Of a stretch of 5,524 nt of DNA, positions 1 through 5,524 are shown in pieces. The notes under the pieces were generated by a model. It saw only the letters and a list, made by a program, of their open reading frames with translations, did no database searches and was not told the origin of the DNA. The stretch is from contig JAUYMX010000078.1 in assembly GCA_030699345.1 (NCBI GenBank), forward strand, positions 1 to 5,524, written 5' to 3'. Position 1 is the stretch's first letter, and the number at the start of each line of letters is the position of its first letter. Made by a program: the position numbers and the translations under genes. This DNA is from Methylococcaceae bacterium (GTDB taxonomy: Bacteria > Pseudomonadota > Gammaproteobacteria > Methylococcales > Methylomonadaceae).

Positions 1-13
1 TGAAGCAATGTAA
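1..13 (+). CDS. argS: 3' end of probable arginyl-tRNA synthetase (partial)
   Basis: Only the last codons lie in the window: GAA GCA ATG TAA, read as Glu-Ala-Met-stop, with the stop at 11-13. Class I arginyl-tRNA synthetases of proteobacteria characteristically end in a short Pro-Glu-x-Met tail (E. coli ends PERM) that belongs to the anticodon-binding domain, and the residues seen fit this. In Pseudomonas an FtsN-like SPOR gene directly follows argS, as the next gene does here. The stop shares its last A with the next start (TAATG), which suggests one operon with coupled translation. Three residues alone are weak evidence, so the call rests mostly on gene order. Confidence 0.45.
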
Positions 14-618
14 TGGCTAGAGATTACAAACACAGCGGCCAAGGCAAACGCCATTCGAAGCGCGGGTATTATGATGGTCCTCAAAGCATTAGCTTGTGGA
101 AATGGATGCTCATCACTGCTTTGATTATTAGCTTTGTAGTATTTTTGGTTTATTTACGCAGCGGACCCAAACAAGCGCAACCTGACTCGCAAGCAGTTAC
201 CCAGGCCATTCCAGTGCCGCCCACTCCGGAAAAAACAGTTGTTAAGCCGGAGGTTAAAGTAGAGCCAGGCCCTGCAATTCCGCGATTTGATTTCTATACC
301 ATTCTTCCTGAAAAAGAAGTTGTGGTGCCAGATTACGAAATTGGTACCCGCACACGTGAAGAACGCGTGGGGCAAGGTAAAGAAAGCAGCTATATCGTAC
401 AAGCCGGCTCCTTTAAAGAATTTAAGGATGCGGACAACATGAAAGCTAAGCTTGCTCTGATGGGTATCGAGTCTCGAGTTGAAAAAGCCAAGGTCGGCGA
501 TGCGACTTGGTATCGCGTCAAAATGGGCCCGTTATCGAAAATGTCCAGTGTCAGCAGTATTCGTGTGCGATTACGCCAAAATGGGATTGATGTCGTGGTT
601 ACCGAGGCGGGGCACTAA
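13..618 (+). CDS. ftsN: FtsN-like SPOR-domain cell division protein
   Basis: A bitopic inner-membrane protein of 201 residues that probably acts at the septum. Seen in the sequence: a basic cytoplasmic tail (1-28) with an Arg-Asp-Tyr near the start, as in the E. coli FtsN tail that contacts FtsA; one membrane segment at about 29-48; a Pro-rich periplasmic linker (about 52-90); the motif FDFYTILPEKEV at 92-103, typical of FtsN-like proteins; and a C-terminal SPOR domain from about 125 (SYIVQAGSF, then WYRVKMGP) to 198. SPOR domains bind denuded septal peptidoglycan, and FtsN activates septal synthesis by FtsWI. The gene overlaps the upstream stop by one base (TAATG) and has no clear Shine-Dalgarno, so it is probably translated by reinitiation after argS. 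It is shorter than E. coli FtsN (319 aa). SPOR membership is certain; the FtsN assignment is inferred from the tail, the FDFYTILPE motif and the argS neighbour. Confidence 0.88.
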   Translation: MARDYKHSGQGKRHSKRGYYDGPQSISLWKWMLITALIISFVVFLVYLRSGPKQAQPDSQAVTQAIPVPPTPEKTVVKPEVKVEPGPAIPRFDFYTILPEKEVVVPDYEIGTRTREERVGQGKESSYIVQAGSFKEFKDADNMKAKLALMGIESRVEKAKVGDATWYRVKMGPLSKMSSVSSIRVRLRQNGIDVVVTEAGH

Positions 619-629
619 GAAATTAACCT

Positions 630-653
630 TCGGCCAGCTGCGGCACTGGCCGA
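630..653. terminator. Hairpin between convergent genes, possible bidirectional terminator
   Basis: A perfect 8-bp inverted repeat, TCGGCCAG (630-637) and CTGGCCGA (646-653), encloses an 8-nt loop. It lies between the ftsN-like stop (618) and the stop of the convergent Lon-like gene (664-666), where a shared terminator would be expected. Neither side carries a clean run of T: the + strand continues GTCCAAAAAATC and the minus strand continues AGGTTAATTT. If it terminates transcription it is weak, or it may serve as a 3'-end stabilising structure. Confidence 0.5.
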
Positions 654-663
654 GTCCAAAAAA

Positions 664-3051
664 TCAATCGCCTTCTTCCTTTTCATCTTCATGCGCCAGT
701 TCGGAAATTTCCTTTAAGCGAGATATAGCAAGGAAATTGATAGTATTTTCCGGGTAATTACCCTCGTTATCGGCTACACCTGCGACATGTCCGGTTAAAA
801 GCTCTAAAGTTTCATCGACGTTAGCAACTGCATAGACTGCAAACAATCCTTGTGCGACAGCATCGATTACTTCCTGCTTCAACATTAAATTGCGTTTATT
901 GGCAGCAGGGATAATAACCGCATGTTGCCCATTCAGGCCACGCGCCTGACACAAGCGAAAATACCCCTCAATTTTTTCATTGACACCGCCAATTGCCTGT
1001 ACTTCGCCGTACTGATTGATTGAACCGGTTATAGCAAACGCTTGTTTAATCGGTGTTCGGGTTAATGCGGAAATTAAGCAGCATAGTTCAGCAAGTGACG
1101 CGCTGTCGCCATCGATATAACCATAAGATTGCTCTATAGCTATGCTCGCTGAAATGGCCAGAGGGAACTCCTGAGCATAACAATGCCCCAAATACCCGGA
1201 TAAAATCATTACGCCTTTCGAGTGTATCGGCTGTCCCAACTCTACTTCCCGTTCTACGTCGACAATACCACGTGAGCCAGGGTAGACCGAGGCGGTGATA
1301 CGAGCGGGCGCGCCAAAACTACTGCCACCCACTTCCAGGACTGTCAGGCCGTTGATTTTGCCAACTGCCTCGCCATCAGTATCAATCAGTATGGTGCCGT
1401 CAAGCATTTCTTCGAGAATGGTTTGCGATAGTCGGCCGTTACGATATTCCCTGGCGGCCAATGCTTGCTCAACATGCACCCTATCAATTTGTTGCGCTTG
1501 ATTTTTTTGGCAAAACAGATTGGCTTCGGCAATGATGTCCAACGAGTCATTAATGCGTGCTGAAAAATGTTGCTGATTTTCCGATAGTCGGCAGCTGTGC
1601 TCAATCAAACATTGGATCGCAGTGCGGGTTAAGGCCTTGGTGGTAGTATCGGCGGCGTGTTTAATCAGTAACAACGCAAACTGTTGCATGGACTCATTAG
1701 TGCGCGGAATGTAATTGTCAAAATCGGCCAGGATTTTGAACATCTCATTAAATTCACTGTCCAGCTCTTCCAGCAGATAGTAAATGTCACGAGGGCCGAC
1801 CAAAATCACTTTAACGTTAAGAGGGATGACTTCAGGCTTTAAGGTAATAGGATTAATACCTAATTCTGCATAGGGCGATTCAATTTCAATGCGCCCGGAT
1901 TGCAGGGCTCGCTTAAGTGCGTCCCAAACGAATGGGAACGTCAGTAATTTTTCTGCATCGATAATTAAATAACCGCCATTGGCGCGGTGCAATGAACCTG
2001 CACAAATCCGCCGGTAATTGGTTACCAATGTGCCTTGCTCACTGACATACTCAATGCGGCCAAACAGGTTTTGATAGATAGGATGCGGCTCAAAAATGAC
2101 CGGCGCCCCTGAGTTTTCTTGATGATCTACCAGAATGTTGGGTGCATATTGTTCCAGCAATATGCGTCTTAGCGTGTTTTCGTTTGGTTCTGCCGATCGT
2201 CCGGGCATCAGGTAATCGGCAATAGATTGCTGCAGATTTTTTCTGATTTTTGTCAGATAAATAAGGGCGTCGTCTATACCTTGATAAGCCGCATGCAATT
2301 CCTCAAAAAGCGGATCTATTGCCACGCTGATGGTATCGTTGTCTAGTTGCCTGAATTTTTCCACCATGTCCCGGCGCCATTGCGGCATTTCCAACAAAAC
2401 CTCGCCGAGATAATCTTCTAACTCTTCAACGTGCTTATGAAAAGCCTCGCGTTCTGTTTGTGGGAGTTGACTAAATTGCTCTTCATCCAGGGCTTTGTTT
2501 TTACGCAGTGGCGCAAAAGTAATGGACTCACCTTCGCGGAACAGGGCAATGTTTAAACCTCGGGTCTTTTTTTCAACCAAATCGATTGCGGCATTAAATA
2601 ACTGACTGAAATACCGTTCGATAGCACTCTTTTTTTGCTGATAAGTGGGGCTTTCAAAAGCGGCTGGAAACGTAGCCAGCAGATTATCAAGTAGCTTTTC
2701 GATGTCTTGGTTTAAATGCTGACCTTGTCCTGCCGGTAGCTTAAGCGCCGTTGGTTCGCGTGGGTTATCAAAATTATTGATATACGCATAGGATGGTGGC
2801 GGAGGCAATTGTCCGGCCGTCGCATCCAAATGTTGGGTAATCATTGTTAAGCGGCCTAATCCCGGTTCGCCCATCACAAAAATATTGTAGCCGGGCATAT
2901 TCATCGCTATACCAAATTCCAACGCGGCCTGAGCTCTGGGCTGGCCTAGAATAGCTGAAGTGGACCTAGGGGCTTCTTTGGGAATGTGGAGTTCAGACAA
3001 GTCAATATGCAGCTTGAGTGCGCCAGGCGAAAGATGTAAAGGATTAGTCAT
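664..3051 (-). CDS. Lon-like (LonC/YcbZ-type) AAA+ serine protease, peptidase family S16
   Basis: A cytoplasmic protease of about 795 residues in the AAA_32/Lon_C family. Numbering from the ATG at 3051: a short N-terminal segment (LSPGALKLHI); a non-canonical Walker A GEPGLGRLT at 61-69 with Arg where Lys is usual; a long helical insertion at roughly 115-285, as in LonC-type proteins; Walker B GGYLIIDAE ending at D365 and E367; and the S16 domain from about 540. The catalytic Ser is S650 in DGDSAS and the catalytic Lys is K693 in GGVNEKIEG, 43 residues apart as in E. coli Lon (S679/K722). A second conserved Lys lies in PAANKRNL. The frame opens earlier at a TTG (3061-3063), but the ATG gives the family-like start MTNPLHLSPG; neither has a good Shine-Dalgarno. 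It is longer than E. coli YcbZ (586 aa). It has no Lon N-terminal substrate domain, so it is not housekeeping Lon. Substrates are unknown; quality control is an inference. Confidence 0.93.
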   Translation of the reverse strand: MTNPLHLSPGALKLHIDLSELHIPKEAPRSTSAILGQPRAQAALEFGIAMNMPGYNIFVMGEPGLGRLTMITQHLDATAGQLPPPPSYAYINNFDNPREPTALKLPAGQGQHLNQDIEKLLDNLLATFPAAFESPTYQQKKSAIERYFSQLFNAAIDLVEKKTRGLNIALFREGESITFAPLRKNKALDEEQFSQLPQTEREAFHKHVEELEDYLGEVLLEMPQWRRDMVEKFRQLDNDTISVAIDPLFEELHAAYQGIDDALIYLTKIRKNLQQSIADYLMPGRSAEPNENTLRRILLEQYAPNILVDHQENSGAPVIFEPHPIYQNLFGRIEYVSEQGTLVTNYRRICAGSLHRANGGYLIIDAEKLLTFPFVWDALKRALQSGRIEIESPYAELGINPITLKPEVIPLNVKVILVGPRDIYYLLEELDSEFNEMFKILADFDNYIPRTNESMQQFALLLIKHAADTTTKALTRTAIQCLIEHSCRLSENQQHFSARINDSLDIIAEANLFCQKNQAQQIDRVHVEQALAAREYRNGRLSQTILEEMLDGTILIDTDGEAVGKINGLTVLEVGGSSFGAPARITASVYPGSRGIVDVEREVELGQPIHSKGVMILSGYLGHCYAQEFPLAISASIAIEQSYGYIDGDSASLAELCCLISALTRTPIKQAFAITGSINQYGEVQAIGGVNEKIEGYFRLCQARGLNGQHAVIIPAANKRNLMLKQEVIDAVAQGLFAVYAVANVDETLELLTGHVAGVADNEGNYPENTINFLAISRLKEISELAHEDEKEEGD

Positions 3052-3075
3052 GCAAAAAAACAATTGGGTAAGAAA

Positions 3076-3104
3076 AATAGATTTGTCGAGTGGCTAATTG
3101 CCAG
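3076..3104 (-). promoter_or_regulatory. Weak candidate sigma70 promoter for the Lon-like gene
   Basis: On the minus strand CTGGCA (3104-3099) and TCTATT (3081-3076) are spaced by 17 nt, each matching four of six consensus bases. The gene needs a promoter in the 3052-3180 gap because a strong terminator stands just upstream. A competing reading uses TTGCAG near 3157-3152 with a -10 in CTCTAATC. No sigma32-like element was evident by eye. Confidence 0.22.
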
Positions 3105-3170
3105 TGACTGCCGTGATAGGCAAAACATTGATTAGAGTACTGCGAAAGCAGCTGCAAGGTTTAAATAACT

Positions 3171-3209
3171 AAAAAATGGGAGCTGTCATCGTGATTAGAC
3201 GATGACAGC
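3171..3209 (-). terminator. Rho-independent terminator of the BON lipoprotein gene
   Basis: On the minus strand a perfect 11-bp stem (GCTGTCATCGT, 3209-3199, pairing with ACGATGACAGC, 3192-3182) with a 6-nt loop is followed after TCCCA by six T (3176-3171). It begins 8 nt after the BON stop codon at 3218. The + strand reading has no T run, so it acts only on minus-strand transcripts. It insulates the Lon-like gene from the BON gene. Confidence 0.85.
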
Positions 3210-3217
3210 AAAAATGC

Positions 3218-3532
3218 TTATTTAACAACTAACGCGTTGTTAACGGATTTGACACCTCTGATGGTTCGGGCAATTTCTACTGCCCTTTTGGCAGCCGCGG
3301 CGGAGTCGACAAAACCACTTAACAGCACCACACCTTTAAAGGTTTCGACATTGATTTGCATTACCTTCAGGCGGGAATCCCCCAATATTGAGGCTTTAAC
3401 TTTGGTGGTTAAAACGGAGTCGTCAAAAAATTCTCCAGTGCTTGCGGTTTTTTGGCTACCAGCACAACCGGCTATGGCCATTATCAACAACAAACCCATA
3501 AAAAAACGTACTATCAATTTTAATTTACTCAT
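3218..3532 (-). CDS. BON-domain lipoprotein (OsmY-like)
   Basis: A small envelope lipoprotein of 104 residues. The N-terminus is a classic signal peptide: a basic start (MSKLKLIVRF), a hydrophobic core, and a lipobox IAGC at 20-23, so Cys23 would be lipidated by Lgt and cleaved by LspA. Ala at +2 predicts sorting to the outer membrane. After a short linker, a single BON domain spans about 38-104, with the expected pattern (TTKVKASILGD, VETFKGVVLLSGFVDS, VKSVNNALVV) and conserved Gly67, Gly73 and Gly93. BON domains bind phospholipid or other membrane components and occur in osmotic-stress proteins such as OsmY and DolP. The frame extends to a TTG at 3541, but the AAGGA at 3546-3542 sits 9 nt before the ATG at 3532 and directly abuts the TTG, so the ATG is chosen. 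The gene is monocistronic, with its own candidate promoter and terminator. The exact function is unknown. Confidence 0.9.
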   Translation of the reverse strand: MSKLKLIVRFFMGLLLIMAIAGCAGSQKTASTGEFFDDSVLTTKVKASILGDSRLKVMQINVETFKGVVLLSGFVDSAAAAKRAVEIARTIRGVKSVNNALVVK

Positions 3533-3541
3533 CTTGCTCAA

Positions 3542-3546
3542 TCCTT
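3542..3546 (-). promoter_or_regulatory. Ribosome binding site deciding the BON gene start
   Basis: The minus-strand AAGGA lies 9 nt upstream of ATG 3532-3530. It touches the alternative TTG at 3541-3539 with no spacing, so it supports the ATG as the start. Confidence 0.6.
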
Positions 3547-3567
3547 AAAAATTCTATCGTCAAAATA

Positions 3568-3601
3568 TGGGGACGCCCCAGCCTGCTTTTAAATCAAGCA
3601 G
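3568..3601 (-). other. Tandem hairpins in the probable 5' leader of the BON gene
   Basis: In the minus-strand transcript, CTGCTT (3601-3596) pairs with AAGCAG (3588-3583) around a 7-nt loop. A few bases later TGGGG (3580-3576) pairs with CCCCA (3572-3568) around CGT. The second, G+C-rich hairpin is followed by TATTTT. These could stabilise the leader or act as a weak attenuator. The structures are visible by complementarity only and a function is not shown. Confidence 0.35.
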
Positions 3602-3612
3602 TTCAGGCGCAG

Positions 3613-3641
3613 ATAATACAACAATAAAGAGGGGATGTAAT
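3613..3641 (-). promoter_or_regulatory. Candidate sigma70 promoter of the BON lipoprotein gene
   Basis: On the minus strand ATTACA (3641-3636, four of six matches to TTGACA) and TATTAT (3618-3613, five of six matches to TATAAT) are separated by 17 nt. Transcription would start near 3606, giving a leader of roughly 75 nt that contains the two hairpins described separately. It lies downstream of the probable terminator of the GGDEF gene, as a separate promoter should. Confidence 0.4.
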
Positions 3642-3722
3642 CCGTTCAGAGTGGGCAGGGTCTGTCTATGGCAATGCTTTAGATGGGGATTGCAGGTTTT
3701 GGTGTACAGGCAATTGGCATTT

Positions 3723-3748
3723 AAAAAGCCTGAGGCACCTTGGCCTCA
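3723..3748 (-). terminator. Probable Rho-independent terminator of the GGDEF gene
   Basis: On the minus strand TGAGGC (3748-3743) pairs with GCCTCA (3736-3731) around a 6-nt loop, followed by GGC and five T (3727-3723). It lies about 93 nt past the stop codon of the GGDEF gene and ahead of the BON promoter candidate. The stem is short (6 bp) and the T run is delayed by three bases, so the call is moderate. Confidence 0.5.
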
Positions 3749-3791
3749 AATAAAAAACTACGCTACGAGATGTAGGTGCTAACTGATTAAC

Positions 3792-3838
3792 AATGGCAAA
3801 GTTATAGAGCGATTATTTTGCTGATGAACATTGCCATT
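3792..3838. repeat. 8-bp inverted repeat downstream of the GGDEF gene
   Basis: AATGGCAA (3792-3799) and TTGCCATT (3831-3838) are perfect inverted copies with a 31-nt A+T-rich spacer, ending two bases from the GGDEF stop. The loop is long and no T run follows, so it is not a convincing terminator. It may be chance, a 3'-end structure or a protein site. Confidence 0.3.
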
Positions 3839-3840
3839 CA

Positions 3841-5355
3841 TTATATCGACGCCAATTGAACCGCATTGCGCTTGCCGGCTTTGACTTTGTATAGTGCTTG
3901 GTCAGCAAGTTTGATTAACTCTTGCCAGCCAGGTTTACTGCCTACAGAGCCGGCCACACCAACACTGACAGTAATGGGGCTTAATAAACCAATATCTTTG
4001 GGTTGATTAGTCTGTATGGCGCTACGAATACGTTCGGCTAATAACACAGCGGTGGCGCCATCGGTGTTGGTTGCAATCACCAAAAATTCTTCTCCGCCCA
4101 GGCGGCAGGCGATGTCGCTTGCTCTCGCGGCGGCTTTCATTATTTTTGCCGCATGCGCCAAAACCACGTCCCCGGCATCGTGGCCGAGAGTATCGTTGAC
4201 GGATTTGAAATGATCCAAATCCAGCATCAACACACTTAACGGCCGGTTGTAACGTTGGGCGGTGTCCCATTCTTGTTCCAATCGTGTCAATGCATATCGG
4301 CGATTAGGCAAGCCGGTGAGAATGTCGGTATTCGCCATCATGCCCAAGCGTCGATTAGCCACTGCCAGTTCGGCGCTGTAACGCTGAATGTCGTGCTTTT
4401 CTTGTTCTACTTCCTGTTGTAGCAAGACGATGCGCTGACCGGCACGGATACGAGCCAGTAATACCCGCAGACTGACTGGCTTGGTAACAAAATCGTCAAT
4501 GCCGGCATCGAAGGCTGCGACCAAATCATCTTCGCTTTCGTTGGCGGTGAGCATGATCAAGTATAAGTTTTTACCGATTTCAGAGCTGCGTAACGCTTTA
4601 CATAGCGTCAGGCCGTCCATCGGCTTCATGCGCCAGTCAGTAATAACCAGCTGTGGATTGTGTTCAATCACATGTTTTAAGGCGGATTCACCATCGCGAC
4701 AGATTTCAACCCGATGTCCTGCTGTTGTCAGTTGTTTTGATAAGCGAGCCAGCATTATCGGGTCATCGTCGACTAATAAAATATCCAGTCCAGGTAATGT
4801 GTTGTTCTGCTCATGCTGGTCAGCCGGAGACGGTTGCGCCACATCAGTCTTAATTTCTATTTGCTTACCCCAGTCATGCCATTGTTGAATTATTTCAGCA
4901 ATAAACTCAGTCAGAGCCTCATTCTCTAAACTGTGGGCGCCTGCCTCTTGTTGTAAACCGGGTAACAACGACGCGCGGTATTGATCATCGCCGATACAGT
5001 AGCGGCTAAGCAGGCGTGCAAATGCTAGTTGTCGGGCCAAACGAGTAGTGCGAGAGTTTTCTTCTGTAGGTGGCTCCAGGCTGAGTTTTAGGGCATCAAG
5101 AAATATTCCAGGAAATCCCCAGTCCTGTAAGAGCAATAGCGTGAGTTCTTTGTGATCAACAGCAAAACGCTCGCGTTCAAGATTAAGCAACTCAGACCCT
5201 TGGGCGCTATTGAGGCATTCACCATAAATCTCTGACCAGGCAGTCGCTAATGCTAGTCGTCCAATATCGGATAACAGGCCTAGGGTAAATGCTTCTTCCG
5301 GGGTGACGGTGCGCTCCCGCGCGGTAATTGCGGCAATAGCCACGGCCATCGCCAA
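3841..5355 (-). CDS. HDOD-REC-GGDEF diguanylate cyclase, 5'-truncated (possible pseudogene)
   Basis: A cytoplasmic signalling protein that would make cyclic di-GMP from two GTP. Numbering from the TTG at 5355 (504 residues): the C-terminal half of an HDOD domain (about 1-95, with GLLSDIG at 26-32); a linker; a receiver domain at about 190-305 with D196/D197, phospho-acceptor D240, T270 and K292; a coiled-coil linker (about 307-338); and a GGDEF domain (about 340-504) with GGEEF at 420-424, metal-binding D379, and the inhibitory RxxD site at 411-414 exactly five residues before it. All catalytic and phosphorylation residues are present. HDOD-like coding (FDYGAYWAQA) continues in frame to 5385, then meets TAG (5397-5395). 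The first half of the domain, normally including the N-terminal helices, is therefore missing and replaced by a transposase end. No ribosome site precedes the TTG or the nearby ATG (5349). The remnant may be silent, or expressed from within the insertion sequence. Confidence 0.85.
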   Translation of the reverse strand: MAMAVAIAAITARERTVTPEEAFTLGLLSDIGRLALATAWSEIYGECLNSAQGSELLNLERERFAVDHKELTLLLLQDWGFPGIFLDALKLSLEPPTEENSRTTRLARQLAFARLLSRYCIGDDQYRASLLPGLQQEAGAHSLENEALTEFIAEIIQQWHDWGKQIEIKTDVAQPSPADQHEQNNTLPGLDILLVDDDPIMLARLSKQLTTAGHRVEICRDGESALKHVIEHNPQLVITDWRMKPMDGLTLCKALRSSEIGKNLYLIMLTANESEDDLVAAFDAGIDDFVTKPVSLRVLLARIRAGQRIVLLQQEVEQEKHDIQRYSAELAVANRRLGMMANTDILTGLPNRRYALTRLEQEWDTAQRYNRPLSVLMLDLDHFKSVNDTLGHDAGDVVLAHAAKIMKAAARASDIACRLGGEEFLVIATNTDGATAVLLAERIRSAIQTNQPKDIGLLSPITVSVGVAGSVGSKPGWQELIKLADQALYKVKAGKRNAVQLASI

Positions 5356-5377
5356 TGCTTGTGCCCAATAAGCGCCA

Positions 5378-5393
5378 TAATCAAACTTGATTA
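5378..5393. repeat. Short palindrome at the transposase/HDOD junction
   Basis: TAATCAA and TTGATTA form 7-bp inverted arms around a 2-nt centre. The palindrome contains the transposase stop codon (5393-5391) and the first recognisable HDOD codons (TTT GAT TAT from 5385). It may be part of an insertion-sequence end, a target site, or chance. Confidence 0.4.
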
Positions 5394-5524
5394 GCTAGAT
5401 GCTTCAGCTAACCGAAGCCATTCAGCCGGACGAGGCCCAATGGCAACGGCCGCGACCAGTAGCCTGGTTGGCAGTGTATCGAGTTGGAAGCGCCGGTTGA
5501 ATCGATATGCGAACGCTGCCAAAT
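5391..5524 (-). mobile_element. C-terminal end of an IS1595/ISXO2-like transposase (partial)
   Basis: A minus-strand frame enters at the window edge and stops with TAA at 5393-5391, giving 43 whole codons (first codon 5522-5520). It contains LAAFAYRFNRRFQLD, then TRLLVAAVA, and ends with LRLAEASS. This matches the remembered C-terminal pattern of IS1595-family DDE transposases (YL-x-EF-x-YRFNRR-F, a leucine-rich stretch, then a terminal LAE). The two bases before the first codon (AT) allow a Tyr, completing the YLAAF start. The family's catalytic DDE residues lie upstream, outside the window. The fragment is about 56% G+C (75 of 134 bases), richer than the surrounding intergenic DNA. I see no terminal repeat ending in CC between the stop and the HDOD codons, so the element's right end may be deleted. 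The family call rests on pattern memory over a short stretch. Confidence 0.65.

Larger units (their letters stand above)
3533..3840. other. Intergenic region of about 300 bp, no gene recognised
   Basis: This gap separates the BON gene from the truncated GGDEF gene. It holds, in minus-strand order, an 8-bp inverted repeat just after the GGDEF stop, a probable terminator (3723-3748), a candidate promoter (3613-3641) and two hairpins in the BON leader (3568-3601). The only open frame on the + strand (3567-3782, 71 residues) has no ribosome site and no recognisable protein character. I see no tRNA or known riboswitch. Confidence 0.6.

Noticed and set aside
154..402. 82-codon minus-strand frame inside ftsN
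   Set aside because: It is antisense to the linker and FDFYTILPE region, with no start context or recognisable domain.
479..757. 92-codon + strand frame running from ftsN into the Lon-like gene
   Set aside because: It overlaps the SPOR domain in another frame, crosses the intergenic hairpin and enters the Lon-like gene antisense. It is a shadow frame.
3140..3151. CTGC-GAAA-GCAG tetraloop hairpin upstream of the Lon-like gene
   Set aside because: The stem is only 4 bp and does not extend. On the transcribed minus strand the loop reads TTTC, so the GNRA resemblance is on the wrong strand.
3237..3548. 103-codon + strand frame opposite the BON gene
   Set aside because: It is antisense to a clear lipoprotein with signal peptide, ribosome site and terminator. 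Its translation resembles no family I know.
3551..3556. TAGAAT as a -10 box for the BON gene
   Set aside because: Its start site would fall on the ribosome binding site, and no -35 lies at a suitable distance. The pair at 3613-3641 is better.
3567..3782. 71-codon open frame on the + strand in the intergenic gap
   Set aside because: It has no Shine-Dalgarno, has an unlikely composition, and overlaps the leader hairpins, promoter candidate and terminator read on the other strand.
4481..4888. 135-codon + strand frame opposite the receiver domain
   Set aside because: It is antisense to conserved REC coding and has a Ser/Cys-rich shadow composition with no ribosome site.
5438..5446. CAATGGCAA shared with 3791-3799
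   Set aside because: It is a nine-base match between transposase coding and the intergenic repeat, with no further similarity, so it is likely chance.

Overview
The window looks like a Gammaproteobacterium of moderate G+C. An arginyl-tRNA synthetase tail appears to run directly into an FtsN-like SPOR gene, the order known around P. aeruginosa PA5051-PA5052. A LonC/YcbZ-type protease, a BON lipoprotein and an HDOD-REC-GGDEF protein fit the same group. A methanotroph (Methylococcales-like) is possible, but this is only an impression from protein style.

Layout. Bases 1-618 (+ strand) hold the last three codons of a probable argS, coupled by a TAATG stop/start overlap to an FtsN-like gene. A hairpin at 630-653 separates it from three minus-strand genes that converge on it. 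In transcription order these are a 5'-truncated HDOD-REC-GGDEF gene (5385 to 3841), a small BON-domain lipoprotein (3532 to 3218) with its own candidate promoter and a strong intrinsic terminator (3171-3209), and a Lon-like protease of about 795 residues (3051 to 664). At the right edge (5391-5524, minus) lies the C-terminal end of a transposase resembling the IS1595/ISXO2 family. It abuts the HDOD coding remnant.

How the genes relate. They do not form one pathway. argS and ftsN are housekeeping (translation and septation). The BON lipoprotein and the Lon-like protease suggest envelope and protein quality control, and the terminator between them makes them separate transcription units. The GGDEF gene keeps a complete receiver domain, GGEEF active site and RxxD inhibitory site. 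It has lost the N-terminal half of its HDOD domain and its original start and promoter, most likely through a transposon-associated event.

I found no convincing new system. The most informative observation is the transposase/HDOD junction near 5385-5393. Smaller points are the non-canonical Walker A of the Lon-like protease, annotation traps from TTG starts, and the structured leader of the BON gene. No tRNA, rRNA, CRISPR array or riboswitch was recognised.
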